From Dysosmobacter acutus (GTDB lineage Bacteria > Bacillota > Clostridia > Oscillospirales > Oscillospiraceae), in the NCBI RefSeq assembly GCF_018919205.1, contig NZ_JAHLQN010000001.1:2604001-2668000 (forward strand): a stretch of DNA of 64,000 nt, in the 5' to 3' direction. This document shows, in pieces, positions 17,918-26,159 of the stretch (positions within the stretch are counted from its first letter, which is position 1; every line of letters starts with the position of its first letter). The notes under the pieces are model-generated. The model made no database searches. It was not told the origin of the DNA and saw only the letters and a program-made list of their open reading frames with translations. Made by a program: the position numbers and the translations under genes.

Positions 17918-19192
17918 CTATGCCATCAGCTTTTCCAGCGTGGCCATGCGCAGGCACACACAGAACACCTCAAGGGCCTGCTCCAGCTCGGAAACCGGGG
18001 GCAGGGAGGGCGCAATGCGGATGTTGCTGTCCTCCGGGTCCTTGCCGTAGGGGTAGGTGGCGCCGGCACCGGTCATGGTGACTCCCGCCTGCTTACAAAG
18101 CTCCAGCGTCCGCCGGGCGGTACCGGGCATGGCGTAGAAGCTGACAAAGTAGCCGCCCTTCGGGCGCTTCCACCGGGCGATCTCCAGCGGGGCGATCTTC
18201 TCATCCAGCGTATCCAGCACGGTCTGGAACTTGGGGCCCATGATGGCGGCGTGGCGCTTCATCAGCTCCAGGGTGTGCTCCTTGTCCTTGAGATACTTCA
18301 CGTGGCGCAGCTGGTTCACCTTGTCATAGCTGATGATCTGAACACCGATCAGCTTGGAGAGATAGCTGATGTTGGCCTCGCTGGACGCCATGACGGACAT
18401 GCCCGCTCCGGGCAGAGTGATCTTGGAGGTGGAGGCAAACTCGAACACCATGTCGGCGTTGCCCGCCTTCTCGCACTCCTCCAAAATGTTCAGGAAGGGA
18501 ACGAACTCCCCAAAAAACTCATGGACGCAGTAGGCGTTGTCCCACATCACCAGGAAGTCGGGAGCCGCGCACTTCAGGGCGGCAATGCGGCGGATGGTGG
18601 CGTCGGAGTAGATGACGCCGTCGGGGTTGGAGTACTTGGGCACGTTCCACATGCCCTTGACGGCCGGATCCTTCACCATCTCCTCCACCAGGTCCATGTC
18701 GGGGCCTTCGTCGGTCATGGGTACGGAGATCATCTCAAAGCCGAAGGACTCGGTGACCTTGAAGTGGCGGTCATAGCCGGGCACGGGGCACAGCCACTTG
18801 ATCTTCTCCTCCCGGCACCAGGGACGCGGGGAATGCAGTAAGCCGTGGGTGTACGCCTTGGAAATGAGGTCGTACATCAGCTGCAGGCTGGCGCTGCCGC
18901 CCACAAAGGTCTGCTCCGCCCGCACGTTCAGCATATCCGCCCAGTAGCGGCGGGCGGCACTCAGGCCCTCCAGGTTTCCATAGTTGCGGGCGTCCACGCC
19001 GTCGCTGATGAAGTCCTCGGGCTTGGTCAGCACGTTGAAAATATCGCTGACCATATCCAACTGGGCCTTGCTTGGCTTGCCCCGGGCCATATTCAGCTTC
19101 AGGTCCTTTTCGCACAGGGCGGAAAATTCGGAGCTGACCGCCTCATATTCCCTCTTCAGCTCTTCCTTACTCATCGTTTTGTATGCAGTCAC
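17918..19192 (-). CDS. Aminotransferase class I/II, aspartate aminotransferase-like
   Basis: The protein is a 424-aa PLP-dependent fold-type I aminotransferase. The Schiff-base lysine lies in FASTSKITLPGAG. PLP-contact segments are GGSASLQLM, WNVPKYSNPDG and MWDNAYCVHEF, and the arginine for the substrate carboxylate is in EDSNIRIAPS. It belongs to the atypical AspAT subgroup seen in many Gram-positives, so aspartate/glutamate is a likely but unproven substrate pair. GTG 19192 is preferred because GGGAG lies 7 nt upstream; ATG 19174 is an alternative. It has its own promoter and is coupled to the radical SAM gene. Confidence 0.9.
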   Translation of the reverse strand: MTAYKTMSKEELKREYEAVSSEFSALCEKDLKLNMARGKPSKAQLDMVSDIFNVLTKPEDFISDGVDARNYGNLEGLSAARRYWADMLNVRAEQTFVGGSASLQLMYDLISKAYTHGLLHSPRPWCREEKIKWLCPVPGYDRHFKVTESFGFEMISVPMTDEGPDMDLVEEMVKDPAVKGMWNVPKYSNPDGVIYSDATIRRIAALKCAAPDFLVMWDNAYCVHEFFGEFVPFLNILEECEKAGNADMVFEFASTSKITLPGAGMSVMASSEANISYLSKLIGVQIISYDKVNQLRHVKYLKDKEHTLELMKRHAAIMGPKFQTVLDTLDEKIAPLEIARWKRPKGGYFVSFYAMPGTARRTLELCKQAGVTMTGAGATYPYGKDPEDSNIRIAPSLPPVSELEQALEVFCVCLRMATLEKLMA

Positions 19193-19253
19193 AGAAAAAC
19201 TCCCTTTCTTACCCGGCGCCGCGCCGGTTTTTCTATGTTTTTCAGCTGCACTT

Positions 19254-19282
19254 AGTATAGCGAATTCCCGTTCAACTTGCAA
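19254..19282 (-). promoter_or_regulatory. Promoter of the aminotransferase/radical SAM pair
   Basis: On the minus strand, TTGCAA (19277-19282), a 17-bp spacer and TATACT (19254-19259). Confidence 0.75.
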
Positions 19283-19370
19283 CCGTCTCTTCTCTGCGCG
19301 CCGCCGGAAATTCTCCTCTTTCAGCCATGGATTTTGTCAATTTCCGAAACACATCATAAAAAGTACAGGC

Positions 19371-19955
19371 TCAGAACAGATGATACCCCTCCTGATCCTC
19401 GTCGTTGACGGGAGAGAACCGCTTGACCAGACGGATGGTGTACATTGCCACCAGCAGGTTTTGAAGCCCGTCGGCCATCAGGGCCAGGCCCAGAAGGGCC
19501 GTCAGCGCCACGGCTCCACCGGCCGGGTTGCAGATCAGAAGAATCCCCAGGACCGCCGTCACGGTGCCCAGGATCAGAATTGCCCACCAGCGCTCCAAGC
19601 CGAACTGCCTGGCCTCCTTGGCCGTCTGAAGCTTGAAGGTGGACTCCGCCAGCAGGAAAAGTCCGAAGATCACATTGACAAACGCCAGCAGCCGCTCAGG
19701 CCGCATCAGCAGGATGATCCCCACCGCCACGGCGAAAATCCCCAGGGCAAAGTCAAACTGGAACGCCAGCCCATAGGTGTCATTGACAAAGTAGCCGCAC
19801 AGCTTTACCACACCGCAGACCACCGTTACCGCTCCGGCCAGGGAGCACATCGTCACCGCGGAGAGCTCCGGCGCAAACAAAAGCGCCGCGCCCAGCAGAA
19901 TCAGGGCAATGGAGTAGAACATATAGACCCGCTTGATCCGTTTTACGGATTGCAT
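19371..19955 (-). CDS. DUF308 (HdeD-like) membrane protein
   Basis: The protein is 194 aa with six predicted membrane helices in three hairpins (such as FYSIALILLGAALLF, VTVVCGVVKLCGYFV and WAILILGTVTAVLGILL), the layout of the DUF308/HdeD family. HdeD is linked to acid stress in E. coli; the function here is unknown. A GAAAAGGAGGCGAT ribosome site precedes ATG 19955. It lies downstream of tetR on the same strand, but a strong terminator separates them, so separate transcription is likely. Confidence 0.85.
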   Translation of the reverse strand: MQSVKRIKRVYMFYSIALILLGAALLFAPELSAVTMCSLAGAVTVVCGVVKLCGYFVNDTYGLAFQFDFALGIFAVAVGIILLMRPERLLAFVNVIFGLFLLAESTFKLQTAKEARQFGLERWWAILILGTVTAVLGILLICNPAGGAVALTALLGLALMADGLQNLLVAMYTIRLVKRFSPVNDEDQEGYHLF

Positions 19956-20013
19956 CGTATCGCCTCCTTTTCCGATTCACAGCTTACGCCCCCGGCCTCT
20001 TCTTTTCCATGGA

Positions 20014-20058
20014 CAAAAGGGATGGGATGTGCAAAGTTTGCACATCCCATCCCTTTTG
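20014..20058. terminator. Perfect 22-bp palindromic terminator
   Basis: Positions 20014-20035 and 20037-20058 are exact inverted copies around a single central base. The arms end in AAAA and TTTT, so the hairpin works on both strands. It follows tetR on the minus strand. Confidence 0.85.
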
Positions 20059-20066
20059 TTTGAACT

Positions 20067-20627
20067 TTATCGTCTCTCCACCGTTTTGGAAAGAACGGCG
20101 CGGATGTTTCCGTCCAGGAGCTTCCCCAGCCGCCGGATTTTCTCTGTGGGATCCTCCTTCATGCCCCGCTGGAGCCAGTTCAGGATCATCCCCACCAGCG
20201 CGTATTTGTAGAGGTCCACCACCATGCATACGTCCTCCTCCTGAACCGGCAGGTCCGCCGTGAGGCCCCGGACGATCCTGTCCATCAGGTCCCCGGTGAT
20301 GTCGTAGAGATACTGCTCCAGCTGCTCCCGGCTCAGGGAATGGTAGACGTGGAAAATGGCCCGCCGGTTCTCAAGGGCGAAAGACACCGTGTCCAAAAAG
20401 CCCTCCTCCCAGCTGGTATAGGCTTTACCGCTGTTCAGCCGTTTGTCCGTCTCCTGGCGGAACACCTCTTCCAGCAGGGCGTAAATATCCTCAAAATAAT
20501 AGTAGAAGGTGCTTCTTGTGACGCCGCAGTCATCCACAATATCCCGGACCGTAATCTTGTCCAGAGGAGACTGGTTCAGCAGCTTCAAAAACGACTGGAT
20601 GATGGCACGCCTGGTAATTTGAGACAT
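20067..20627 (-). CDS. TetR/AcrR family transcriptional regulator
   Basis: The 186-aa regulator has an N-terminal three-helix DNA-binding domain (ITRRAIIQSFLKLLNQSPLDKI, recognition helix VTRSTFYYYFEDIYALLEE) and an all-helical ligand domain resembling the C-terminal domain type found in DhaS-like Firmicutes regulators. The ligand is unknown. A GAGAGGAAC ribosome site precedes ATG 20627. Upstream lies a perfect palindrome that could be its operator, and beyond that a small membrane-protein gene on the same strand that may be its target. Confidence 0.9.
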   Translation of the reverse strand: MSQITRRAIIQSFLKLLNQSPLDKITVRDIVDDCGVTRSTFYYYFEDIYALLEEVFRQETDKRLNSGKAYTSWEEGFLDTVSFALENRRAIFHVYHSLSREQLEQYLYDITGDLMDRIVRGLTADLPVQEEDVCMVVDLYKYALVGMILNWLQRGMKEDPTEKIRRLGKLLDGNIRAVLSKTVERR

Positions 20628-20676
20628 GGCAGTTCCTCTCTCAAACGAAATTTCAAATCCCCATTTACCTTAACAC

Positions 20677-20690
20677 TTTTCCCGGGAAAA
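20677..20690. promoter_or_regulatory. 14-bp perfect palindrome upstream of tetR (operator candidate)
   Basis: TTTTCCCGGGAAAA lies 50-63 bp upstream of the tetR start. It overlaps a weak minus-strand promoter-like pair (TTGCTT, 17 bp, TAAGGT). Autoregulatory binding by the TetR protein is inferred from position and symmetry. Confidence 0.45.
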
Positions 20691-20782
20691 AGCAACGTTC
20701 CCGCCACCCGCCCATCCCGCATTCACCGCCTGCCTGATTCGGCCGCCGTCTGCCCTCTTGCAAAAATCCGATGGTATACGCT

Positions 20783-20977
20783 TTACTTGCCCCTGAACCT
20801 GCCGCAAGCAAAAAAGAGCAGCTGCAAAACCGCCCAGGCACAAAAGGACGCCATCACGCCAGAAACCACGGCAACAAAGGGTTCCGCCATTGGGGTAAGG
20901 CCTCTTTTGACCTGCAGCAAAAAGACAGCCATCACAATAGCCCAAGTAAAAATAGACCTGCATGTTTTGCGCTTCAT
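20783..20977 (-). CDS. Small membrane protein (64 aa)
   Basis: The 64-aa protein has two predicted membrane helices (FTWAIVMAVFLLQV and a longer segment from about residue 34 to 57 rich in Ala/Val/Leu/Phe) joined by a short loop, with a basic N-terminus (MKRKTCR) that should stay inside. A strong GGAGGTGAG ribosome site precedes ATG 20977, which is the main reason to call it real. It is upstream of tetR on the same strand, 155 bp away. Family unknown. Confidence 0.7.
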   Translation of the reverse strand: MKRKTCRSIFTWAIVMAVFLLQVKRGLTPMAEPFVAVVSGVMASFCAWAVLQLLFFACGRFRGK

Positions 20978-21148
20978 CCACGGCTCACCTCCAATCCTGA
21001 TTTTTCCACGATCATGCCGCCGGGCGCGGGCCTGGATTTCAGCCGGAGGCGGAATACCGGCATATCATTTTATCGCTGAGTAATCAAATGATATCACACC
21101 CGGCCAGCTTGCGCAACCGCCGTGGGCAAGGGCGCACGGCTCCGCCGC

Positions 21149-21177
21149 TTGCCAAAATGGGAGGGAGGTGGTATACT
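21149..21177 (+). promoter_or_regulatory. Promoter of the HPt gene
   Basis: TTGCCA (21149-21154), 17-bp spacer, TATACT (21172-21177), about 50 nt upstream of the start. Confidence 0.75.
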
Positions 21178-21232
21178 CTCATGGAAAAGGGCCGTGAAAA
21201 GCGGTCATTCCTATCGCATCAGGGAGGGGCTC

Positions 21233-21574
21233 ATGGATCGAACGAGATTGGCCGCCGGGGGAATCGATTACGACTCCGGAGCGGCGCGCTGCGGCAGTGA
21301 ATCGCTGTATGAAAGCCTGTTGTCCCAATATGGAAGCTGCGTCGCCTCGCCGGAGACCATCCGCTCCCTCTGGGAGGCCGCGGACTATGAGCAGCTGAAA
21401 ATGGTGGTGCACAACCTGAAGGGCACCAGCGGCAATCTGAGCATCCAAACGGTGTTCCGCCTCTCCGCCCATGCCATGGAACTGCTCCGCGCCCAGGACT
21501 ACGCCGCTCTTCCCCAGGTGATCTCAGACCTGGAACAGGCCCAGGCCGCGGCGCTGAGCGCCATCGAAGGCTAA
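21233..21574 (+). CDS. Stand-alone HPt (histidine phosphotransfer) domain protein
   Basis: The 113-aa helical protein carries the phosphoacceptor motif VHNLKGTSGNLS, with the histidine in helix 2 and the small residues that let a receiver domain dock. It would relay phosphate between receiver domains of a multistep phosphorelay; no partner kinase or receiver is encoded nearby. ATG 21233 follows GGGAGGGGCTC. The frame is open further upstream but those starts overlap the promoter. It could also bind a non-signalling partner. Confidence 0.85.
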   Translation: MDRTRLAAGGIDYDSGAARCGSESLYESLLSQYGSCVASPETIRSLWEAADYEQLKMVVHNLKGTSGNLSIQTVFRLSAHAMELLRAQDYAALPQVISDLEQAQAAALSAIEG

Positions 21575-21579
21575 AAAGC

Positions 21580-21612
21580 GCGCCGGTTCCGCGTTGTGCG
21601 GAACCGGCGCAG
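21580..21612. terminator. Terminator between convergent HPt and ArsC-like genes
   Basis: A perfect 13-bp stem (21580-21592 with 21598-21610, GTTGT loop) follows the HPt stop. The A5 run on its left gives a U-tract for the minus-strand gene. Confidence 0.85.
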
Positions 21613-21628
21613 TCGTTCTTCCGTCAGC

Positions 21629-21976
21629 TCAGATCACACTCTCCCATTCCTTGGGACGAAAACCCGCCAACACAAAGCTGTCCCCCACCAGCAGGGGGCG
21701 TTTGACCAGCATACCATCCTGGGACAGCAGCTCCAGCTGCTCTTCCTCGCTCATGTCCGGCAGAGTGTCCTTCAGGTTCCTGGCCCTGTACACCAAGCCG
21801 CTGGTGTTAAAAAAGCGTTTGAGCGGCATGCCGCTGCGCGCATACCAAGCGCGCAGCTCCTCCTGGGAGGGCCGCTCCTCCCGAATATCACGCAGCTCAT
21901 AGGAAACGCCCCGCTCATCCAGCCACGCCTTGGCACGCTGGCAGGTGGTGCATTTGGGATACCAAAGAAACAGCAT
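21629..21976 (-). CDS. ArsC/Spx family protein
   Basis: The 115-aa thioredoxin-like protein has the N-terminal CxxC motif YPKCTTCQRA and the family segments ELRDIREERPS and RPLLVGDSFVLAGF. Members are arsenate reductases or Spx-like RNA polymerase-binding redox regulators. The CTTC motif is compatible with either, and the arsenate-reductase arginine set cannot be confirmed by eye. GGAAGGAGAGATACT precedes ATG 21976. It is divergent from the OGG1-type glycosylase gene. Confidence 0.88.
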   Translation of the reverse strand: MLFLWYPKCTTCQRAKAWLDERGVSYELRDIREERPSQEELRAWYARSGMPLKRFFNTSGLVYRARNLKDTLPDMSEEEQLELLSQDGMLVKRPLLVGDSFVLAGFRPKEWESVI

Positions 21977-22060
21977 AGTATCTCTCCTTCCTTTTTTCTC
22001 AATATATACCATTTTTTTGACCCGTACGCAAGTCCTTCCGGACTTACTTTGAGGAGCGCC

Positions 22061-22864
22061 ATGATCGAACGCACGCTGACACAATTGAGTCTTGCCCAAA
22101 TCGCCGACAGTGGGCAGTGCTTTCGCCTGCTCCGGCGCGGCCCCGGCCGCTTTCGCCTCGTAGCGGCCGGCCGGGTGCTGGACCTCGTCCAGAAGGGGAG
22201 CCGTGTCTCCTTTCACTGCACGGAGGAGGAGTTCCAAACGGTATGGGTTCCCTACTTTGACCTGTGCACCGACTACGGGGCCTTTCTGCGCAGCATCCCG
22301 TCGGACGATGTCTTTTTGACCCGGGCGGCCCGGTTCGGTGAAGGCGTCCGTATTCTGCGCCAGGACCCCTGGGAGATGCTGATCACCTTCCTCATCTCCC
22401 AGCAAAAGCAGATTCCCGCTATCCGCTCCTGCGTGGAGACGCTGTCCCGGCGCTACGGCACCCCCATCGGAGATACCGGTGAATATGCGTTTCCCGGGCC
22501 GGAGGCCCTGTCCTTATGCTCCTTGGAGGAGCTCAGGTCCTGTGCTTTGGGCTACCGCGCCCCGTATCTCTATGATGCCGCCCGTTCGGCGGGTGAGCTC
22601 AGCCAATGGTCCGGCCTGCCTGACCAGGAGCTTTTCAGCCGTCTCACAGCGCTTTCCGGCGTGGGGCCAAAGGTGGCCAACTGCATCATGCTGTTCGGAT
22701 TTCACCGCATTGCCGCCTTTCCCCGGGATGTGTGGATCAACCGGGTCATTGACCGGTACTACGGCGGGAACTTCCCTCTTGCGCGCTACGACGGCTTTGC
22801 CGGCGTCATCCAGCAGTATCTGTTCTACTATGCCCGCAGTGGGTCGAAAGGAGAAGCGGAATGA
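22061..22864 (+). CDS. 8-oxoguanine DNA glycosylase, OGG1-type
   Basis: This 267-aa HhH-GPD glycosylase/lyase excises 8-oxoguanine. The N-terminal OGG domain (residues ~10-95, GQCFRLLRRGPGRF) is followed by the helix-hairpin-helix ALSGVGPKVAN with catalytic Lys204 and, 19 residues later, Asp223 in FPRDVWINRV, the same K-to-D spacing as human OGG1. ATG 22061 follows GAGGAGCGCC. The stop overlaps the next gene by ATGA, so the two are co-translated. Confidence 0.92.
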   Translation: MIERTLTQLSLAQIADSGQCFRLLRRGPGRFRLVAAGRVLDLVQKGSRVSFHCTEEEFQTVWVPYFDLCTDYGAFLRSIPSDDVFLTRAARFGEGVRILRQDPWEMLITFLISQQKQIPAIRSCVETLSRRYGTPIGDTGEYAFPGPEALSLCSLEELRSCALGYRAPYLYDAARSAGELSQWSGLPDQELFSRLTALSGVGPKVANCIMLFGFHRIAAFPRDVWINRVIDRYYGGNFPLARYDGFAGVIQQYLFYYARSGSKGEAE

Positions 22865-23979
22865 GACAGGTCTTTGCCGTGCGCTGCCCCTCCTATGACC
22901 AGGCTCACCAGCAGATGGAGCGGCTGCTCTCCCTGTGCGGCGGGGCGGAGCGCTTCGTCCGGCCCGGTGAAAAAATTGTGCTGAAGGTCAATCTTCTGCG
23001 CCCGGCGCCGCCGGAGAAAGCCATCAGCACCCACCCGGCGGTGGCCGCCGCCGTATCCTCCCTGACAGCCGCGCAGGGCGCCAGGGCGATCCTGTGCGAC
23101 AGCCCCGGCTCCGGCTATCCCTATACGGAGCCCACGCTGCGCAGTCTCTACCGTCAGTGCGGTATGGAGGAGGCGGCGGAGCGCTCCGGCGCCTCGCTGA
23201 ACTTTGACCTCTCCTCCAGGGAAGTCTCGCTTCCCCAGGGCCGGCTGATCCGCCGGGTGGAGGTGATCTCCCCGGTTTTGGACGCCCAGGGGGTCATCAA
23301 CGTCTGCAAGCTGAAGACCCACGTCTTCATGGGAATGACCGGTGCGGTCAAAAACCATTTCGGCATCATCCCCGGCCTGGGCAAAGTGGGGTTCCACGCC
23401 AAGCTCCGGGACCGGGAGTTGTTTGCCCGGATGCTGCTGGATCTGTGCGGCTTTGTCTCGGCCCGGCTGCATGTCATGGACGCCGTCGTGGCCATGGAAG
23501 GCGACGGGCCCGGGGAATCCGGCCGGCCGCGTCCCGTGGGCTGGCTGCTGGCCTCGGAAGACGCCGTGGCGCTGGACTATGTGGCCTGCCGGATGATCGG
23601 TCAGGAGGATAGCCCTGTGCTCCGCGCCGCGGAAGTATTCTGGGGGTTCGATCCTTCGGAGGTGGAGATAGTTGGCGCATCCATGGATGAACTCCTTGTC
23701 CCCGATTTCCTCCTGCCCTGCCGGCGGGAGGGGATGTTGGGCAAAGCCACGGGCTTGGGTGTCCCGGTGCAGCGGCTGCTGGCCTCCGCCCTGAGCAGTG
23801 CGCCGCGAGTCGACCAAGGGCGGTGTGTGGGCTGCGGCATCTGCGAGAGGGCCTGCCCTCAGGGCGCCATCTCCCTTACCGGCGGCAAAGCCGCAATCGA
23901 CCGCTCCCGCTGTATCCGATGCTACTGCTGCCACGAGCTCTGTCCCCAGGCGGCAGTGCTCCTGCGCCGCAAAAAATAA
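22861..23979 (+). CDS. DUF362 protein with C-terminal 2[4Fe-4S] ferredoxin domain
   Basis: The 372-aa protein has an N-terminal DUF362 domain (KVNLLRPAPPEKAISTHPAV, then KLKTHVFMGMTGAVKNHFG) and a C-terminal ferredoxin with two cluster motifs, CVGCGICERACPQG and CIRCYCCHELCPQA. DUF362 proteins are iron-sulfur proteins of unknown role. The start overlaps the glycosylase stop (ATGA). A second DUF362 protein without the ferredoxin tail follows after a terminator, so this is a local family pair. Confidence 0.9.
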   Translation: MRQVFAVRCPSYDQAHQQMERLLSLCGGAERFVRPGEKIVLKVNLLRPAPPEKAISTHPAVAAAVSSLTAAQGARAILCDSPGSGYPYTEPTLRSLYRQCGMEEAAERSGASLNFDLSSREVSLPQGRLIRRVEVISPVLDAQGVINVCKLKTHVFMGMTGAVKNHFGIIPGLGKVGFHAKLRDRELFARMLLDLCGFVSARLHVMDAVVAMEGDGPGESGRPRPVGWLLASEDAVALDYVACRMIGQEDSPVLRAAEVFWGFDPSEVEIVGASMDELLVPDFLLPCRREGMLGKATGLGVPVQRLLASALSSAPRVDQGRCVGCGICERACPQGAISLTGGKAAIDRSRCIRCYCCHELCPQAAVLLRRKK

Positions 23980-24023
23980 ACAAAGAGCCACGAAACGGAA
24001 ATTCCGTTTCGTGGCTCTTTGTT
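23979..24023. terminator. Perfect 22-bp palindromic terminator
   Basis: Arms 23979-24000 and 24002-24023 are exact inverted copies; the outer ends are A- and T-rich. It follows the DUF362-ferredoxin gene. Confidence 0.88.
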
Positions 24024-24106
24024 GCGGGATTTGGTGTCAGATCGTGGCCAGGGCGGATGTTTTCCATCGTCCGGGCCTTTCTGCCGAAAGGTTTTTCATT
24101 TTCCTC

Positions 24107-24135
24107 TTGACATGGAGTTTACTCCAAGTGATAAA
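24107..24135 (+). promoter_or_regulatory. MerR-family type promoter/operator
   Basis: TTGACA (24107-24112) and GATAAA (24130-24135) are 17 bp apart. The spacer holds the inverted repeat TGGAGT-TT-ACTCCA (24113-24126). An inverted repeat between the -35 and -10 is the hallmark of MerR-family activators, and this sequence resembles aldehyde-responsive MerR sites in Firmicutes. No merR gene lies in this window. Confidence 0.72.
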
Positions 24136-24204
24136 GTTACGTGGAAAAAACAGTCAGGCTGACTCATGGCCTGATGCGTTTACTGAACAGTAAGGAGGAT
24201 CACT

Positions 24205-25086
24205 ATGGATCGATCAACCGTTTATTTTACCAGCGACATCAGCTCAGCGGGCCTCTCCAGGGCTTACGATGCCTTGGGCGTTACGCTCAAGGGAAGGGTG
24301 GCTGTCAAGCTCTCCACCGGGGAACCCGGCGGCCACAACTTTCTGTCCCCGGAGCTGATCCGCGATCTGGTATCCCGGCTGCACGGCACCATCGTGGAGT
24401 GCAACACCGCCTACCCCGGGCGGCGGGATACCACCCAGGCCCACTGGCAGACCATAGAGGAGCACGGCTTCCGGGACATCGCCCCCTGCGACATCATGGA
24501 CGAGGAGGGCGACATGGCCATCCCGGTCCGTGGTGGACATCATCTGAAGGAAAACTATGTGGGCGCCCATCTGGCCAACTACGACTCCATGCTGATCCTC
24601 TCCCATTTCAAGGGTCACGCCATGGGCGGCTTCGGCGGCGCGCTGAAAAACATGTCCATCGGCGTCGCCTCCTCCCGGGGCAAGGGCCATATCCACTGTT
24701 CCGGCGGCCCCTTTAAACAGTTCGAGGACATGTTTGCCGCAGACCACGACTCCTTCCTTGAGTCCATGGCTGAGGCGGACAGCGCCGTGATGGACTATTT
24801 GGGCAGAGAGAACATCGTCTATGTCAGCGTAGCCAACAAGCTCAGCGTGGACTGCGACTGTGACGCCCATCCCCATGACCCGGAGATGGCGGACCTTGGA
24901 ATCTTTGCCTCCCTGGACCCGGTGGCCCTGGATCAGGCATGCGTGGATGCCGTCTACCATTCCCCGGACCCGGGCAAAGCGGCCCTGATCGAACGGATGG
25001 AGAGCCGCAACGGCATCCACACCGTGGAGACCGCCGCTCAACTGGGGCTGGGCAGCCGGGACTACACCCTGGTGCGTCTGGATTGA
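24205..25086 (+). CDS. DUF362 domain-containing protein
   Basis: The 293-aa protein covers a DUF362 domain alone: N-terminal VAVKLSTGEPGGHNFLSPELI, central LSHFKGHAMGGFGGALKNMS, and LSVDCDCDAHPHDPEMAD with several cysteines and acidic residues that may bind metal. It lacks the ferredoxin tail of its upstream relative. A TAAGGAGGATCACT ribosome site precedes ATG 24205, and a MerR-type promoter lies ~70 nt upstream, so expression is probably induced by a stress or metabolite signal. Confidence 0.88.
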   Translation: MDRSTVYFTSDISSAGLSRAYDALGVTLKGRVAVKLSTGEPGGHNFLSPELIRDLVSRLHGTIVECNTAYPGRRDTTQAHWQTIEEHGFRDIAPCDIMDEEGDMAIPVRGGHHLKENYVGAHLANYDSMLILSHFKGHAMGGFGGALKNMSIGVASSRGKGHIHCSGGPFKQFEDMFAADHDSFLESMAEADSAVMDYLGRENIVYVSVANKLSVDCDCDAHPHDPEMADLGIFASLDPVALDQACVDAVYHSPDPGKAALIERMESRNGIHTVETAAQLGLGSRDYTLVRLD

Positions 25087-25190
25087 ACCTCTTGCTTATT
25101 GGCCGGACTCAGGACTTTAACATGAATGCTTCCCTTGGCGTATAGGGGCAATAAATGTCATTTTTCTTATATGGCGCGGGGTTGGGGTTT

Positions 25191-25452
25191 CGATATTCCT
25201 CACTCAAACCTCTGCGCCCGGCGGATTTAAAAACAGGATATCATTCTCCTTACATACTTTCTCAATCACCGCCTGCAGCGATTTTGCATCAACCGTCTCT
25301 GCATTCAATATCACATTTAGCGCGCAGGGTCCATATTCAACCAACTCGAACCACACATCGTACTTCCCGGCATCAACCGCTTCCGCGGCGTCCTTTGCAT
25401 TATGAATCATCAATGCGTCTGGCAGCAGATAGAAATGGAAGTAGCAGTAATC
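25191..25452. repeat. Direct repeat R2 (copy 1), 3' end of immunity-like gene
   Basis: These 262 bp recur at 28443-28704 with only two mismatches (offset 3252). The repeat encodes the last ~80 residues of two immunity-like proteins plus a few bases after the stop. Outside it the two loci diverge sharply. Confidence 0.95.
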
Positions 25453-25899
25453 TGCGGTACTGACCTCCTTGTTTGCCCAAAAAGCCTTCCCATCAAAGCT
25501 TTGTGTCAGTAAAAACAGCGTGTTTTCATCCCTCAGATATATGGGAATGGAAGAATCTGAATTCTCCAGAAAGCGGTTGTAGCGAATTGTAAAACGCTCC
25601 GGAACCCACTTCTCCTTTTTAGGAAATTCCGTAACGGAACTGATTTTCGTTAAGACCCGTTTGTATCCGCAGAAGCGTTTCATAATCTCCAAACTAAGCT
25701 TTACGATCCGATAGTCGTCTTCACCCACATTAGAACCAAACTCGTATTGAATATGTGTACCTGGAATGGATTTCTGTGCTTCTTCCGTACATTTGATAAA
25801 GTGCAGGCTTCCGTCCGGAGGCCATTCATCCGGTACTGGTGTAAATTCACGACGCGGTGGTAAAAAAATCAGCTCAAACAGTACCCTTAATAACCCCAT
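25204..25899 (-). CDS. Immunity-like protein of the remnant cassette
   Basis: The 231-aa protein is soluble apart from a hydrophobic N-terminus (MGLLRVLFELIFLPP). ATG 25899 follows GGAGGAGGGAAT and overlaps the stop of the truncated toxin-like frame. The C-terminal ~80 residues (FHFYLLPDALMIHNAK onward) are nearly identical to those of the gene at 28456-29106, while the middle differs. The position directly after a toxin C-terminus, the similar size and the variable middle are what is expected of an immunity protein, but no known family is recognised. Base composition is lower in GC than the core genome. Confidence 0.75.
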   Translation of the reverse strand: MGLLRVLFELIFLPPRREFTPVPDEWPPDGSLHFIKCTEEAQKSIPGTHIQYEFGSNVGEDDYRIVKLSLEIMKRFCGYKRVLTKISSVTEFPKKEKWVPERFTIRYNRFLENSDSSIPIYLRDENTLFLLTQSFDGKAFWANKEVSTADYCYFHFYLLPDALMIHNAKDAAEAVDAGKYDVWFELVEYGPCALNVILNAETVDAKSLQAVIEKVCKENDILFLNPPGAEV

Positions 25900-26117
25900 A
25901 TTCCCTCCTCCACATACGTAATGTCCACGATTTCCCGCGCAAGCCAGTCTCCGGCCACAGACCCTATCATACCGCCTAACAGACTGAGAACCGGAACCGC
26001 CACAGGCGCGGCGGGGCCGGTCATTCCACCGGCAATCGCGCCAATCTTTGCCCACAGCGCCGCGCCCGCCCAGCTCCCGCCTATACTGGCCGCAGTAAAT
26101 AACCGCCCGACTACGTT
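25887..26117 (-). pseudogene. Orphan C-terminal fragment of a cassette toxin
   Basis: The minus-strand frame encodes 76 residues (TAASIGGSWAG...AGDWLAREIVDITYVEEG) bounded upstream by an in-frame TAA and with no ribosome site. It matches the glycine-zipper tails of the large cassette proteins (for example IEGRWAGSLLGGSIGAKYG and EWFAQKVIDITEVI at the end of the gene ending at 26810). Its stop overlaps the start of the following immunity-like gene. It is the 3' remnant of a fourth large gene. Confidence 0.75.
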
Positions 26118-26159
26118 TTAGACTATTTTTAACAGGCTATTTTTTATAAAACGTTTATA

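Noticed and set aside
20014..20058. 45-bp palindrome as a recombination or attachment site
   Set aside because: Position right after tetR and A/T-rich ends fit a bidirectional terminator; no direct repeats flank it.
21629..21976. Calling the ArsC-like gene a true arsenate reductase or Spx
   Set aside because: The motif is shared by both groups and no ars genes or Spx-specific residues could be confirmed by eye.
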